In this document: positions 1-8,202 of the stretch, in pieces
Position numbering within the stretch: the first letter of the stretch is position 1
How the letters are laid out: each line of letters begins with the position of its first letter
The notes under the pieces: model-generated
Seen by the model: the letters and a program-made list of their open reading frames with translations, nothing else
Databases searched by the model: none
Told to the model about the DNA's origin: nothing
Made by a program: the position numbers and the translations under genes
NCBI RefSeq assembly: GCF_016427535.1
Contig: NZ_JAELXV010000002.1
Location: 62,001-126,000 of the forward strand
Reading direction: 5' to 3'
From: Hymenobacter sp. BT559
Lineage (GTDB): Bacteria > Bacteroidota > Bacteroidia > Cytophagales > Hymenobacteraceae
Length of the DNA: 64,000 nucleotides

Positions 1-113
1 TAGTGGAGCCCGGCCGCGTCGAGCTTCTGCTGAATTTGGGCCGGGAAGCTATCGGCCGTCGGCAAGCCGTAGCCCGCCGTGAGGCTATCACCAAAGAAAA
101 TTATATTTTTCAT
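1..113 (-). CDS. GDSL-family esterase / acyl-CoA thioesterase (TesA-like), N-terminal part only
   Basis: Only the first 37 codons are in the window; the gene runs off the left edge. The translation opens MKNIIFFGDSLTAGYG, which is block I of the SGNH/GDSL hydrolase family (catalytic Ser in GDSL). The lack of a leader before the motif and the GYG that follows resemble TesA/arylesterase proteins, which hydrolyse acyl esters or thioesters. There is no signal peptide ahead of the GDS block, so a cytoplasmic form is likely, although a downstream part cannot be judged. The ATG at 113 is the only sensible start. The family call is firm; the substrate is unknown. Confidence 0.75.
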   Translation of the reverse strand, partial: MKNIIFFGDSLTAGYGLPTADSFPAQIQQKLDAAGLH

Positions 114-290
114 TTAACTGAATAAGCCTGCTGCCTGGCCATCGAAACCAAGCGCAGCGCGCAATATCGAAGAAATAACTGCCCTAAAAGACCAGCGTGT
201 TTAGGACCTGCGTTGCCAGATGGCCCCAGCTATACTACAAAAAAACGGGCCAGATAATTTCTTATTCTAAGCTCCCAAGGAGCAATAAAT

Positions 291-322
291 AACCCCCTAA
301 GCAAGTGCTTGCCTAGGGGGTT
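291..322. terminator. Rho-independent terminator after cruF
   Basis: A 9-bp perfect stem (AACCCCCTA at 291-299, TAGGGGGTT at 314-322) encloses a 14-nt loop. Read on the minus strand it lies about 40 bp after the cruF stop and is followed by a T-rich stretch (ATTTATTG). The right arm contains one CCTAGG copy. Confidence 0.7.
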
Positions 323-362
323 GAAGAGGTGTTATAAAGCGAAACACACCCAGGAAGCAGAC

Positions 363-1031
363 CTAGGGATGCAGCAAGCTGAGTACGAAGAAGAAGAGCA
401 ACTGCACCAGATACACGAGCGGCACCAGCGGGTTGCGCTTAATAAAGGAGCCGCGCTGAAACAGCATCTGCATCACCAGCGACAACAGAAACCAGTCGCG
501 AAAATTGCGCAGCGGAATCACGTTGCCGGTCCAGTGCCAGAAGTCGTAGCGGCTGGCCACGGGCTCTAGGCACAAATCGAAGCCCACCATGAGGGCCGCC
601 CCCACCAGTATCCGAAACAGCATGGGCAGGGGTAAATAGGTCGTGAGCATGCCCGCGCAATACGTCACAATCACCCAATTGAGGCCAATCAGCCAGGGCA
701 CGTCCATGTATTTGGGACCTAGAGTGGCGCCGTAGTTGTAGCTGCCAAAAACAACCCCAGTCTTGACGCCCACAAACTCGGCGGTAAACCCCAGCAGGAA
801 CGCTTGCATCACAAATAGCCAAAAGCCCCAGTTGCGCTCGGGCTGAAACGCCCCTAGCAGCCCCGCCGTGAGCAGTAGCGTGAGCGGCGTGTACTTGAGG
901 TAAAACGCCTTATCCTGAGCAAAAGCCAGCCCCACGAAGCCCGTGAGGTGAAACAGCAAAATCAGCCCTTGCGCCACGCGCAGCCGCGAAGTAGGCGCGG
1001 CCGAAGGCGTCGGTGAATTCGAAAACTCCAT
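363..1031 (-). CDS. cruF: Carotenoid 1,2-hydratase-type membrane protein, CruF family
   Basis: A 222-residue polytopic inner-membrane protein with about six or seven hydrophobic segments and the family's central stretch GVKTGVVFGSYNYG followed by GPKYMDVPWLIGLNW. These match the CruF/DUF422 'carotenoid biosynthesis protein' family, which hydrates the psi end of gamma-carotene-type substrates to a 1'-hydroxy end group. The neighbouring 3,4-desaturase gene (crtD, 76 bp upstream on the same strand) fits the myxol/flexixanthin branch known in Cytophagales and Flavobacteria. A long inverted repeat fills the gap between the two genes. Family call is strong; the exact end product cannot be read from sequence. 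Confidence 0.85.
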   Translation of the reverse strand: MEFSNSPTPSAAPTSRLRVAQGLILLFHLTGFVGLAFAQDKAFYLKYTPLTLLLTAGLLGAFQPERNWGFWLFVMQAFLLGFTAEFVGVKTGVVFGSYNYGATLGPKYMDVPWLIGLNWVIVTYCAGMLTTYLPLPMLFRILVGAALMVGFDLCLEPVASRYDFWHWTGNVIPLRNFRDWFLLSLVMQMLFQRGSFIKRNPLVPLVYLVQLLFFFVLSLLHP

Positions 1032-1038
1032 AGATAGG

Positions 1039-1113
1039 AGTTAAGAGTTGAGAGTTATGAGTCAAGAATTGCTGATAGGCTAACTCTTAACTCGTAACTC
1101 TCAACTCTTAACT
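1039..1113. repeat. Intergenic inverted repeat (AGAGTT-word family) between crtD and cruF
   Basis: Two 24-nt arms (1039-1062 and 1090-1113) are complementary with one mismatch and enclose a 27-nt loop. Each arm is a run of near-repeats of the word AGAGTT/GAGTTA. The right arm covers the crtD stop codon (1108-1110), and the left arm ends 8 bp before the cruF start. Both genes run the same way, so the hairpin would sit inside the mRNA. Confidence 0.8.
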
Positions 1114-2607
1114 AATTAAGTCGGCGACTATTTTAGCCGAGAGTAAACATAACGGAATGCCGCCGCCCGGGTGCACCGAGCCGCCACAAAAGTACAGTCC
1201 GTGAAGTCGGCCCGAAAAGTTGGGGTGCCGCAAAAAAGCGGCCAGCGCATTATTGCTGGAGCTCCCGTAGAGCGCGCCCCCAAACGACGAAGTATCAGCC
1301 GCGATGCCGGGCGGCGTCCACACTTTTTCGGCCGCGATAAGCGGCTCTAGGTCAACGCCTAGCGTGCGGCTGAGCTTAGCCAGCACCACGCGGCGGGTGT
1401 GGGCCGTGAGGGCGGCCCAGTCCTGGCCTTCGTCATGTGGCACGTTCACCATCACAAACCAGTTTTCGTGGCCGGCAGGCGCATCAGAAGGCGTTTTCTT
1501 AGAGGTGATGTTGACGTATACCGTGACATCGTCGGCCACAGTTTTCTCTTGGAAAATGGCGTCGAACTCGCGCTTGTAGTCGGCCGAGAAGAAGATATTA
1601 TGCAAGTCCAGCTCAGCAAACTCGCGGGCGATGCCCCAGTAGAAAATGAGCGCTGACGATGAGCGCGGCTGCCCTAGTGTGCGCTCGGGCGCGGGCTGCT
1701 GGGGCAGTAGCTTACGGTAGGTGGGCACCACATCCATGTTGCTCACCACCACACCAAAGTCGTAAATATCCTGGTCGGTGCGCACGCCCGTGACGAGGTC
1801 GCCGGCCGTCAGAATCTCTCGTACTGGTTCGTTAAAGCGAAACTTCACGCCAAACTCCTCACCTAGGCGATGCAAACTTTGGGCGATGGCATAGATGCCA
1901 CCTTCCGGGTAAAACGCCCCGATGCCGTGCTCCAGGTGCGGAATGAGCGAGAGGGTAGCTGGCGCCTGGTAGGGGTCGGAGCCGTTGTAAGTAGCGTAGC
2001 GGTCAAACAGCTGCACCAGCCGCGGGTCATTAGCAAATGCCTTTTCGTGGCGCGCGTGCATCGTGCCCGTAAGACCTAGGGACGGCAGCGCGGCCACGGC
2101 TTTCAGTGTTTCGGGGCTGAAATAAGTGCCCGCCTTATGTAGCGACTTGTGCAGAAAGGTGCCCGCCGTGGCGTCGTATGCCCGCCCACTTCGACCTAGG
2201 AACTGCGTAACCGCCGCCGCTGGGGTGCCTAGCTTCTGCTCGACCTCGGCGGCAAATTTGCGGCTGTCGGCCCAAGCCGTGAGGCGCGTGCCATCGGCAA
2301 AAAAGTAGTTCGTAATCGGGTCGAGCCGCTCGTAGCGGAAGTAATCGGTCGGCTCGCGGTGGGCCAGCCGAAAAACATCGTCCACCAGCTGCGGCAGCGT
2401 AAACAGCGATGGCCCCGCGTCGAAGCGGTAGCCAACCGGCAGCTCAAACTGGTGCATCTTGCCCCCAAACGAGCCGCTGGCCTCAAACACTGTGACCGGG
2501 TGCCCCGCCACCGCCAGCCGCGCCGCGGCGGCAAGCCCCGCCACCCCCGCGCCAATGACGGCAACCGGTTGGCGAGAGGGCGGGGATTTCTGCTTTTTAG
2601 TAAACAC
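1108..2607 (-). CDS. crtD: CrtI-family carotenoid desaturase, probably 1-hydroxycarotenoid 3,4-desaturase (CrtD)
   Basis: A 499-residue FAD-dependent amine-oxidase-fold enzyme. The N-terminal dinucleotide-binding loop VIGAGVAGLAAAARLA lies at about residues 18-32, followed by the family's FEASGSFGGKM block, and a C-terminal GLYFCGGSVHPGGGIPLCL segment that is diagnostic for phytoene-desaturase-type enzymes. Length matches the family (about 490-510). Phytoene desaturase itself (CrtI), hydroxyneurosporene desaturase (CrtD) and others share these motifs; the CruF gene immediately downstream is the reason to prefer CrtD, which introduces the 3,4 double bond beside the 1-hydroxyl. Start at the ATG at 2607. 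Confidence 0.8.
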   Translation of the reverse strand: MFTKKQKSPPSRQPVAVIGAGVAGLAAAARLAVAGHPVTVFEASGSFGGKMHQFELPVGYRFDAGPSLFTLPQLVDDVFRLAHREPTDYFRYERLDPITNYFFADGTRLTAWADSRKFAAEVEQKLGTPAAAVTQFLGRSGRAYDATAGTFLHKSLHKAGTYFSPETLKAVAALPSLGLTGTMHARHEKAFANDPRLVQLFDRYATYNGSDPYQAPATLSLIPHLEHGIGAFYPEGGIYAIAQSLHRLGEEFGVKFRFNEPVREILTAGDLVTGVRTDQDIYDFGVVVSNMDVVPTYRKLLPQQPAPERTLGQPRSSSALIFYWGIAREFAELDLHNIFFSADYKREFDAIFQEKTVADDVTVYVNITSKKTPSDAPAGHENWFVMVNVPHDEGQDWAALTAHTRRVVLAKLSRTLGVDLEPLIAAEKVWTPPGIAADTSSFGGALYGSSSNNALAAFLRHPNFSGRLHGLYFCGGSVHPGGGIPLCLLSAKIVADLIS

Positions 2608-2646
2608 GCTTGTAGTACCGAAGAAGGGGCTGCGAAAGTTCGGTAT

Positions 2647-3840
2647 TTACTCGACCGCCAGTACCAAGCCCTTCAAATAAGCGCCCTCGGGGTGAAACAA
2701 GCTTACCGGGTGGTCGGCGGGCTGGGTGAGGCGGTGCAGGATGCGCGCCGGCCGCCCAGCCTCGATGGCAGCGGCTAGCACCGCGCCTTCGAACAGCTCG
2801 GGGCTAACAACTTGGGAGCACGAGAAGGTGAAGAGTAGCCCGCCCGGCGCGAGATGCGCGATGCCCGAGGCATTGAGGCGCTTGTAGCCCATGAGGGCGG
2901 CGTGGCGGGCACCCATGTGCTTGGCAAAAGCAGGCGGGTCGAGCACCAGCAGGTCGTACTCGGCCGAGTGGCTTTTAAGGAAGCTGAGCACGTCTTCGGG
3001 GTAAGCGGCGTGGCGCTCGGCGTGGCTCGATAGCTCGGCGTTGCGCTCGGTGAGGGCGATGGCTTTTTTGCTGCTATCGACGGAATGCACTAGCTCGGCG
3101 CCCGCTTCCAGGGCGTACACCGAAAAGCCGCCAGTATAGCAGAAGGTATTGAGCACGCGGCGACCGGGCGCATAGCGGGCCAGCAGGGCACGGTTATCGC
3201 GCTGGTCAATGAAGAAGCCGGTTTTCTGGCCCGTTTCCCAGTCTACGGCAAACTGGTGGCCGTTCTCCGTCACAATGTGCTCGGCGCCGGTGCTTTCGCC
3301 GAAGAGGTAACCGTTTTTAGCGTCGCCCACGGCGTTGCCGGGCACGGTTTCCGAGCTCTTGTCATAGATGGCGCGTAATTTGTCGCCAAACACAACTTGC
3401 AGGGCGCTAGCAATTTCGGGGCGGGCGCGGTACATGCCCACGCTATGCGCCTGCACCACGGCCACGTCGCCATACACGTCGATGATGAGGCCGGGCAGAC
3501 CGTCGCCCTCGGCGTGTACCAGCCGGAATACGTTGGTGTCAGCCGTGCCCGTGAGGGCCAGGCGCTGTCGCAGGGCGTAGGCGTTAGCAAGTTTTTTAAC
3601 CCAAAAATCAGGGGTAGGTAGCTCAGCCACTTGCCCAAAATCTAGCATCCGCACCGCGATGGAGCCGCCGCCCGAGTAGTGGCCCACGCCCAGCAATTCG
3701 CCCGCTTGAGTCTCAACGCGTACAGCTTCGCCCTCCGTGGGCTCGCCCTGCACGCGGGCAATAGCACCCGAAAACACCCAGGGATGGCGGCGGCGCAGGG
3801 AGTGGTCTTTTCCGTTTTTGAGGACGATGGTGGCGGGCAT
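2647..3840 (-). CDS. Class I SAM-dependent rRNA cytosine methyltransferase, RlmI-like (PUA + Rossmann)
   Basis: 397 residues from the ATG at 3840. The reading frame stays open to 3984, but that extension runs through an intergenic inverted repeat and is hydrophobic junk; MPATIVLKNGKD is the standard family start. An N-terminal PUA domain (HPWVFSGAI) is followed by an EEHUP/RlmI fold: FFIDQRDNR, the SAM-binding segment VLNTFCYTGGFSVYALEAGA, and the catalytic-loop motif VLDPPAFAK. RlmI methylates C1962 of 23S rRNA in Escherichia coli; the target here is inferred from the family. The gene lies 39 bp upstream of crtD on the same strand, probably without functional link. Confidence 0.85.
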   Translation of the reverse strand: MPATIVLKNGKDHSLRRRHPWVFSGAIARVQGEPTEGEAVRVETQAGELLGVGHYSGGGSIAVRMLDFGQVAELPTPDFWVKKLANAYALRQRLALTGTADTNVFRLVHAEGDGLPGLIIDVYGDVAVVQAHSVGMYRARPEIASALQVVFGDKLRAIYDKSSETVPGNAVGDAKNGYLFGESTGAEHIVTENGHQFAVDWETGQKTGFFIDQRDNRALLARYAPGRRVLNTFCYTGGFSVYALEAGAELVHSVDSSKKAIALTERNAELSSHAERHAAYPEDVLSFLKSHSAEYDLLVLDPPAFAKHMGARHAALMGYKRLNASGIAHLAPGGLLFTFSCSQVVSPELFEGAVLAAAIEAGRPARILHRLTQPADHPVSLFHPEGAYLKGLVLAVE

Positions 3841-3845
3841 GTGGT

Positions 3846-3940
3846 AGTGCTTAGTTATCGGTGCTTGGTATTTGAGTACAAAGGTCGCACCTTTCTGCCG
3901 CCCCATATCTAAGCACCAAGCACTAGCAGCTAAGCACCAA
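3846..3940. repeat. Intergenic inverted repeat (GTGCTTAG-word family)
   Basis: Left arm about 3846-3875 and right arm about 3907-3940 are imperfect inverted copies made from the word GTGCTTAG/GTGCTTGG. The same word family recurs at about 21166-21320 and 27144-27224. The element occupies the gap between the SRPBCC gene and the RlmI-like gene, and its right arm reaches the SRPBCC stop codon. Confidence 0.7.
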
Positions 3941-4373
3941 AAAAGCGCCGGTACACCGGCCCGCGCAGCTTGAACTGCGCCCACATGGCGGGCCGAATCA
4001 GCCAGTCGAGCCAGCGGCGGCCGGTGCTGAAATTAATATCTTCCACGATGACAGTGCCGCCGCCCGGCGCGGGCTGTAGCAGGTGGCGGTGCCGCCACTG
4101 CCGCAGCGGCGCGGGCAGCGTTTGGCCCTCATCCACAAAGTAGTGCGTGCCGTCGGGCAGCACGCTGTTGTCGGTGATGAGCGAGATCCAGCGCCAGCGC
4201 TTGGGGCCAACTTGCAGCTCGATAATCACCGTGTCGCCGGGGCGGTTGCCGTCGTAGCGGATGAGGTGAAACTGCGGAAACGGCGGGGCCAGGGCTACAA
4301 AAAGCTCCTTAGTGAAGCCGGCCATAACGGCAGCCGGCGGCTGAGCTACTGGGAAACGGAGAACGAGGTGCAC
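3930..4373 (-). CDS. SRPBCC/START-fold ligand-binding protein
   Basis: 147 residues starting at a GTG (4373). The pattern of an N-terminal beta strand and helix, then GDTVIIELQVGPKRWRW, a FVDEGQTLPAPLRQWRH segment and a C-terminal long helix (WLDWLIRPAMWAQFKLR) is typical of the SRPBCC cyclase/dehydrase-like family, whose members bind hydrophobic ligands in a helix-grip cavity. No catalytic residues are evident. It is the last gene on the minus strand after the MotB-like gene, 88 bp downstream; membership in that operon is possible but not proven. Function unknown. Confidence 0.6.
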   Translation of the reverse strand: MHLVLRFPVAQPPAAVMAGFTKELFVALAPPFPQFHLIRYDGNRPGDTVIIELQVGPKRWRWISLITDNSVLPDGTHYFVDEGQTLPAPLRQWRHRHLLQPAPGGGTVIVEDINFSTGRRWLDWLIRPAMWAQFKLRGPVYRRFFGA

Positions 4374-4461
4374 GCGGTGAAATAGATAAGTAGTAAGCTA
4401 GGGCGTTGGTATACAGCCAAGCGGCTATCTAGGGTTGCTTACTGCGCACTACTTGCCCATT

Positions 4462-5154
4462 TCACTTCTTTATCGCTTCGAGCGAGCCTATTTTGGGCTG
4501 AATCTGGATGATAAAGCGCTTATTAAGTTCTTCTTGTGCGTCGCGGTAGCGGTTTACGCCGCCGAAGCCACTGCCCGCCGGTACGACTTCGTAACGCGGG
4601 GCCGGAAATACAATACCCGCCTCGCGCCACAGTTGGTACACCGCCAGCGCCCGCAGGTAGCTGAGCTGGCGGGTGGCCGGCCCGTCGTAGTTCTGCGGCG
4701 AATTGTAGGAGTAGGTACCGTCGGCCTGGCGGGTGGCGTAGCGGGCCGTGCGACCTTCGATAACTACCAGGTATTGAATGTTATCCTGCTCATTGAGCGA
4801 GCTCAATTGGCTAACCAAAAACCGACCGGCCTGAATCAGCTTCGGTTTGTAGGCTTCTTTTAAAACGGGGCTGCTCGGGTCGAAAATGACGTCGAAGCTC
4901 AACTCGTAGCGCTTGAAATCCTTATTGTAAATAAAGTACTTCGGGTTTTCCAGCCGCTTCAGGGCCTGCTTTATCTCGTCGATTTTCTTTTTCTCTCGGA
5001 GCTGCACTTTTAGTTGCGCGTTGGCGCGCACCAGACCCTGCTGCTTGTCCTGAAATAGCTTGTAGCTCAGCACAAACAACACCAGCATCGTCAGAAACAA
5101 GGCCGTCATCAAATCGACGTAGCTGGGCCAGAAAAAGTCTTTGCTTTGCTTCAT
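4462..5154 (-). CDS. MotB/ZorB-like stator subunit with OmpA-type domain
   Basis: 230 residues. One N-terminal transmembrane helix (about 15-33) is preceded by SYVDLMTALF; the aspartate at residue 14 sits where MotB-type proteins carry the ion-binding Asp, so the channel is probably active. A coiled-coil stretch (about 37-68) leads to a C-terminal OmpA-like fold (strand FDVIFDPSSPVL, helix, VVIEGRTAR, then a YLRALAVYQLWREAG helix) that would bind peptidoglycan. It follows the MotA-like gene with a 2-bp gap, so the pair is co-translated. Flagellar genes are absent, so this is not a flagellar stator. Zorya ZorB is the closest described architecture, but this operon lacks ZorC/ZorE. Confidence 0.75.
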   Translation of the reverse strand: MKQSKDFFWPSYVDLMTALFLTMLVLFVLSYKLFQDKQQGLVRANAQLKVQLREKKKIDEIKQALKRLENPKYFIYNKDFKRYELSFDVIFDPSSPVLKEAYKPKLIQAGRFLVSQLSSLNEQDNIQYLVVIEGRTARYATRQADGTYSYNSPQNYDGPATRQLSYLRALAVYQLWREAGIVFPAPRYEVVPAGSGFGGVNRYRDAQEELNKRFIIQIQPKIGSLEAIKK

Positions 5155-5156
5155 GG

Positions 5157-6668
5157 CTAGCGAATGGGACGGCCTTTTTTACCCAAAACGGTGCGCTGAA
5201 ACCAGTTGGGCTCGGTCAACTGCTCTAGCACCGCATTGGTGCGGTCGAGTTGGCGCAGTAGCTCGCGCTGTACCTGCTCGTCGCGCTCCAGGCGCAGCTG
5301 CAAGCCAGCCAGCGCCTCGGCGCTGCGGCGCGCCTGCGCCTCCTGCAACTGATTGAGGGCCTGCTGCTGCGCTGGTAGCTGCTGAAACGGGTTCAGGTAC
5401 TCGACTATCTTCTGGTACACGTTGTCCTTGTTAAGCTGCCGGAAGTAGGCATCCCATTGCACGTGGGCCGACTGCGCCTGCGCCACAAACTCGTCGCGGC
5501 GCTTTTCGAGCACCTCGTTCATCTTGTGAGCGTCCTCGCTCAGCGCCTGCGTTACGCCCTGGCTAATCTGCGAGAGCAGCGCCTGGTGCTGCCCAAAAAA
5601 CTGCGCCTGCTCCCGAATGCGGGCGTCGTGCTGTTCCAAGTAGCCAGGCACCTGCTTCAGAGCCGCCTCTAGGCTACCGAGGCGGTCGAGCAGGCTCGTG
5701 ATGGTTTGGGCCGTGTCGGCGCCCTTGCTCACGGCTACGTTCAGGCTCTGCTGGTACCCTAAGAACTTCTCAAAAGAGGCCGCGCTCTCATCTACGCGGT
5801 CAAACACCTTAATGGTAGCGTTGGCCAGCTCGGTGTAGCCTATCTGTTGCAGCTTTTCGAGGAAGTTTTTCTGGATGCTGATATTCTCCGTGATGCGGCT
5901 GATGAGCGGCGTAAATTCCGCGATTTTCGAGAAAAAATCAGCCTGTATTTTCGAGAAAAAGTCCTGGTTAAATGTGTCCAGCACCGCCTTCAGATTGCTC
6001 ATGCTGGCCTGCATGTCCGAGTTGAGCCGGGGTAGTAGTGCCTTTTGCAGGAAGTTGTAGTAGCCGTTTTTGTAACGGTCGCGCTGGGCGCGGGCCGATT
6101 TTAGCAGTTGGTTGCCCCCTAGGGTCAGCGCCAGACCAATAAAGCTGCCACTCATGGCGATAAGAATACCGCCCAAAAAGTGCGTCACATCGGCGTTATT
6201 AAACGATGACTCGCCCGCTGCTGCCTCGCCCCCAAATGGGTTAACCAACGCTATCAGGCCCAGAATGGCACCTAGGAACGTGCCCAGCAGCCCCAGGTAA
6301 AGCGGCGTCGAAATCTGCGCCTCAATCTCCTGGTCGAGTAGCGCGGCCTCGCGCTCCGAGATGTCGCGCAGCGTGTTGAAGTCGGCCGCCGCGCCCTTGT
6401 TGGCGCGCAGGTAGTCGTTGGTGTCCGTGATGATTTGGGCAAACTCAGGGCTGGGCCGGTTCACGGTGAGGGCGTCGTACTCCTGGGGCACGTAGCTGTC
6501 GGTGTAGCGTAGTTCGGCGTTGGCATCCACGGCCTGCACGCCGAGCTGCGCCACTTCGGGATACATAGCCTGCACCCGCGCAATGAGGCGGCGATTCGTC
6601 AGGAAAACGAATACTTGCCAGGCAATTAGCCCCAGAATCAGGACGACTTCGAGTAGTTGTAAGAGCAT
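5157..6668 (-). CDS. MotA/TolQ/ExbB-like stator subunit with very long cytoplasmic coiled-coil tail (ZorA-like)
   Basis: 503 residues. An N-terminal TM helix (about 4-24) and a TM pair (about 122-142, PLYLGLLGTFLGAILGLIAL; about 163-184, FLGGILIAMSGSFIGLALTL) carry the small-residue GTF/SGSF pattern of MotA/TolQ/ExbB proton channels. The remaining 300 residues (about 190-490) are charged, Gln/Leu-rich and predicted mostly helical, ending in QFVLGKK-like basic residues. A tail this long is unlike flagellar MotA or ExbB, but is a described feature of ZorA in Zorya defence. The partner MotB-like gene follows after 2 bp. The likely role is an inner-membrane ion-driven motor or sensor that couples to the cytoplasmic components of the operon. 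Confidence 0.75.
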   Translation of the reverse strand: MLLQLLEVVLILGLIAWQVFVFLTNRRLIARVQAMYPEVAQLGVQAVDANAELRYTDSYVPQEYDALTVNRPSPEFAQIITDTNDYLRANKGAAADFNTLRDISEREAALLDQEIEAQISTPLYLGLLGTFLGAILGLIALVNPFGGEAAAGESSFNNADVTHFLGGILIAMSGSFIGLALTLGGNQLLKSARAQRDRYKNGYYNFLQKALLPRLNSDMQASMSNLKAVLDTFNQDFFSKIQADFFSKIAEFTPLISRITENISIQKNFLEKLQQIGYTELANATIKVFDRVDESAASFEKFLGYQQSLNVAVSKGADTAQTITSLLDRLGSLEAALKQVPGYLEQHDARIREQAQFFGQHQALLSQISQGVTQALSEDAHKMNEVLEKRRDEFVAQAQSAHVQWDAYFRQLNKDNVYQKIVEYLNPFQQLPAQQQALNQLQEAQARRSAEALAGLQLRLERDEQVQRELLRQLDRTNAVLEQLTEPNWFQRTVLGKKGRPIR

Positions 6669-6684
6669 TTTTTACTAATCTAAG

Positions 6685-6780
6685 TCATGCAGAGCGTAGC
6701 GAAGCATCTCGCGTGGCGCAGTAATCCTAAACGTTAGAGATTACTGCACCACGCGAGATGCTTCGCTACGCTCTGCATGA
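6685..6780. repeat. REP-like long hairpin inside the actin/tubulin operon
   Basis: Arms of 42 nt (6685-6726 and 6739-6780) pair with a single mismatch around a 12-nt loop. The outer part reads TCATGCAGAGCGTAGCGAAG, resembling the widespread bacterial 'TCATTGCGAG..GAAGCA' REP family. It lies between the coiled-coil gene and the MotA-like gene, both on the minus strand, so it is transcribed. Confidence 0.9.
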
Positions 6781-6831
6781 CGAATGCGGCATTCAGACGT
6801 TTTAAACGGCGCTGCTCCGTAAAAGAACAGC

Positions 6832-8193
6832 TTAGCTGATGTTCAGCCGCGCGCGCTGCACTACTTGCCAGCCATCGGCGTGGCGTTGAAGCTGGCCGGG
6901 GGCCGCCGCCGTTACCAGCGTAATGCGGCCACCTAGGGGCGGGTCGTAGTCGAAAAACTTTTGCAGCCGCGTCAGCCCGTCGCCGATGAGGCGGGCTTGG
7001 TCCACGTTGGGGTTAAGGGTAAACGCGGCTTGGTCGGGGGTGCGCGGGTTCACGGTCAGCATCAAGGCCAACTGGGGCAGGGGCGTATCCACGATTTTGC
7101 GCTCTTCCAAAAATGCCGATTCCTGCACCGGGCCGTAGCGCGTGGCGGCCGGCTGCGTGGCGGCCGGCGCAGCGCCAACCATTTCTTCTATCGACAGCTC
7201 TTCGGCGGCTGGCGACGCTGCGGCAGCCGGAGGCGTTGGAGCCGCGGGGGCTTGCGCTTCGGCCGCCTGTGCGGCCGCCGCCGCGGCCGCTAGCGACGTA
7301 GCAGAAATGTGCGCTGCTGCCGCTGGTGCCGGGGCAGCAGGCGTGGTGGGGGCGCCTACGAGCTGCTTCTGCAAGTCAGCCAGCTGCTGCTTAATCTGCT
7401 GAAGCTCTTTGCGAAGCTGCTGATTCTGGTTTTGGAGCTTGCGAAATTCTACAGGATTCATATCAGAAGAAGTTTCGGTTTCGACTGGCGCCAGCGGGGC
7501 CGCGTGCTGCCGGTGATGACGCCGTTTGCCCTTCGAGCGGCTGGAGGCAACGCCAAAGCCCAGCGCCGCACCTAGCAGGGCCAGTACCGCCCCCGCTAGC
7601 CCCGGCGGCATCCCGAAATAGCGCGGCTCTAGCGGCTGTGCGGTGTAGGTTGGGGTGGCGGGCAGTTGCCCTTCCGGAGCCGGGTTTTCATCTTCGGCCA
7701 CCGTTTGAGAGGCACTTGCGGGCTGGGCTGCCGCTGGCGAGGTTGAGTCGGCTGCAGCTACCACCGCCGAGGTAGTACTACCCGCGGGCACGAACGGCTC
7801 CAGGTCTACTTGCAAGGATTGCAGATTGACTTTCGCCAACGCGCCAGTTTTGCTGGTCTTGCGTTGGTTGACCTCTGCTATAATGGCCTGCACCACTTGC
7901 GTGGGCGTGGCCGGCTGGCCTTTGCCAACGCGGGCGAGTACGGCCTTCCAGAGTGACCCTAGCTCGGCTTTGTCGTTTGGCTGGGTGAGCACCCATTTGC
8001 TGAAGTCAGTACCCGTGGCCCATTTCGTGGTGGGCGGCGTGGCCTTCTCATCAGCCCAGACGCGCCGGGCGGTGGCCGTCCAAATCTGGCCCTTCACACT
8101 GTCCTCGCGAGTGGGGGTCGAGGCGGTTTGCCCCAGCCCCACCCGGCTTACGCCCAGTAAGATGGTCAAGCTTAAAATGCGGTGAATGTGCAT
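6832..8193 (-). CDS. Membrane-anchored coiled-coil protein of the actin/tubulin operon (unknown family)
   Basis: 453 residues that I do not recognise as a named family. An N-terminal signal peptide (about 1-21, ending GLGQ) leads to a probably periplasmic region (about 22-190) with an EF-like helical stretch near 76-113, a single TM helix (about 198-216), a basic stop-transfer segment (SKGKRRHHRQH), a coiled coil (about 248-279, Gln/Leu heptads), an Ala/Pro-rich linker (about 280-350) and a compact C-terminal domain (about 355-453). Topology therefore puts the coiled coil and C-terminal domain in the cytoplasm. It starts 9 bp after the actin-like gene, implying translational coupling. It may tether the cytoplasmic ATPase/GTPase to the stator. 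Confidence 0.6.
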   Translation of the reverse strand: MHIHRILSLTILLGVSRVGLGQTASTPTREDSVKGQIWTATARRVWADEKATPPTTKWATGTDFSKWVLTQPNDKAELGSLWKAVLARVGKGQPATPTQVVQAIIAEVNQRKTSKTGALAKVNLQSLQVDLEPFVPAGSTTSAVVAAADSTSPAAAQPASASQTVAEDENPAPEGQLPATPTYTAQPLEPRYFGMPPGLAGAVLALLGAALGFGVASSRSKGKRRHHRQHAAPLAPVETETSSDMNPVEFRKLQNQNQQLRKELQQIKQQLADLQKQLVGAPTTPAAPAPAAAAHISATSLAAAAAAAQAAEAQAPAAPTPPAAAASPAAEELSIEEMVGAAPAATQPAATRYGPVQESAFLEERKIVDTPLPQLALMLTVNPRTPDQAAFTLNPNVDQARLIGDGLTRLQKFFDYDPPLGGRITLVTAAAPGQLQRHADGWQVVQRARLNIS

Positions 8194-8202
8194 GATATGA
8201 GC

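Noticed and set aside
3841-3984. N-terminal extension of the RlmI-like gene
   Set aside because: It passes through an intergenic inverted repeat and has no homology to the family; the ATG at 3840 gives the normal start.
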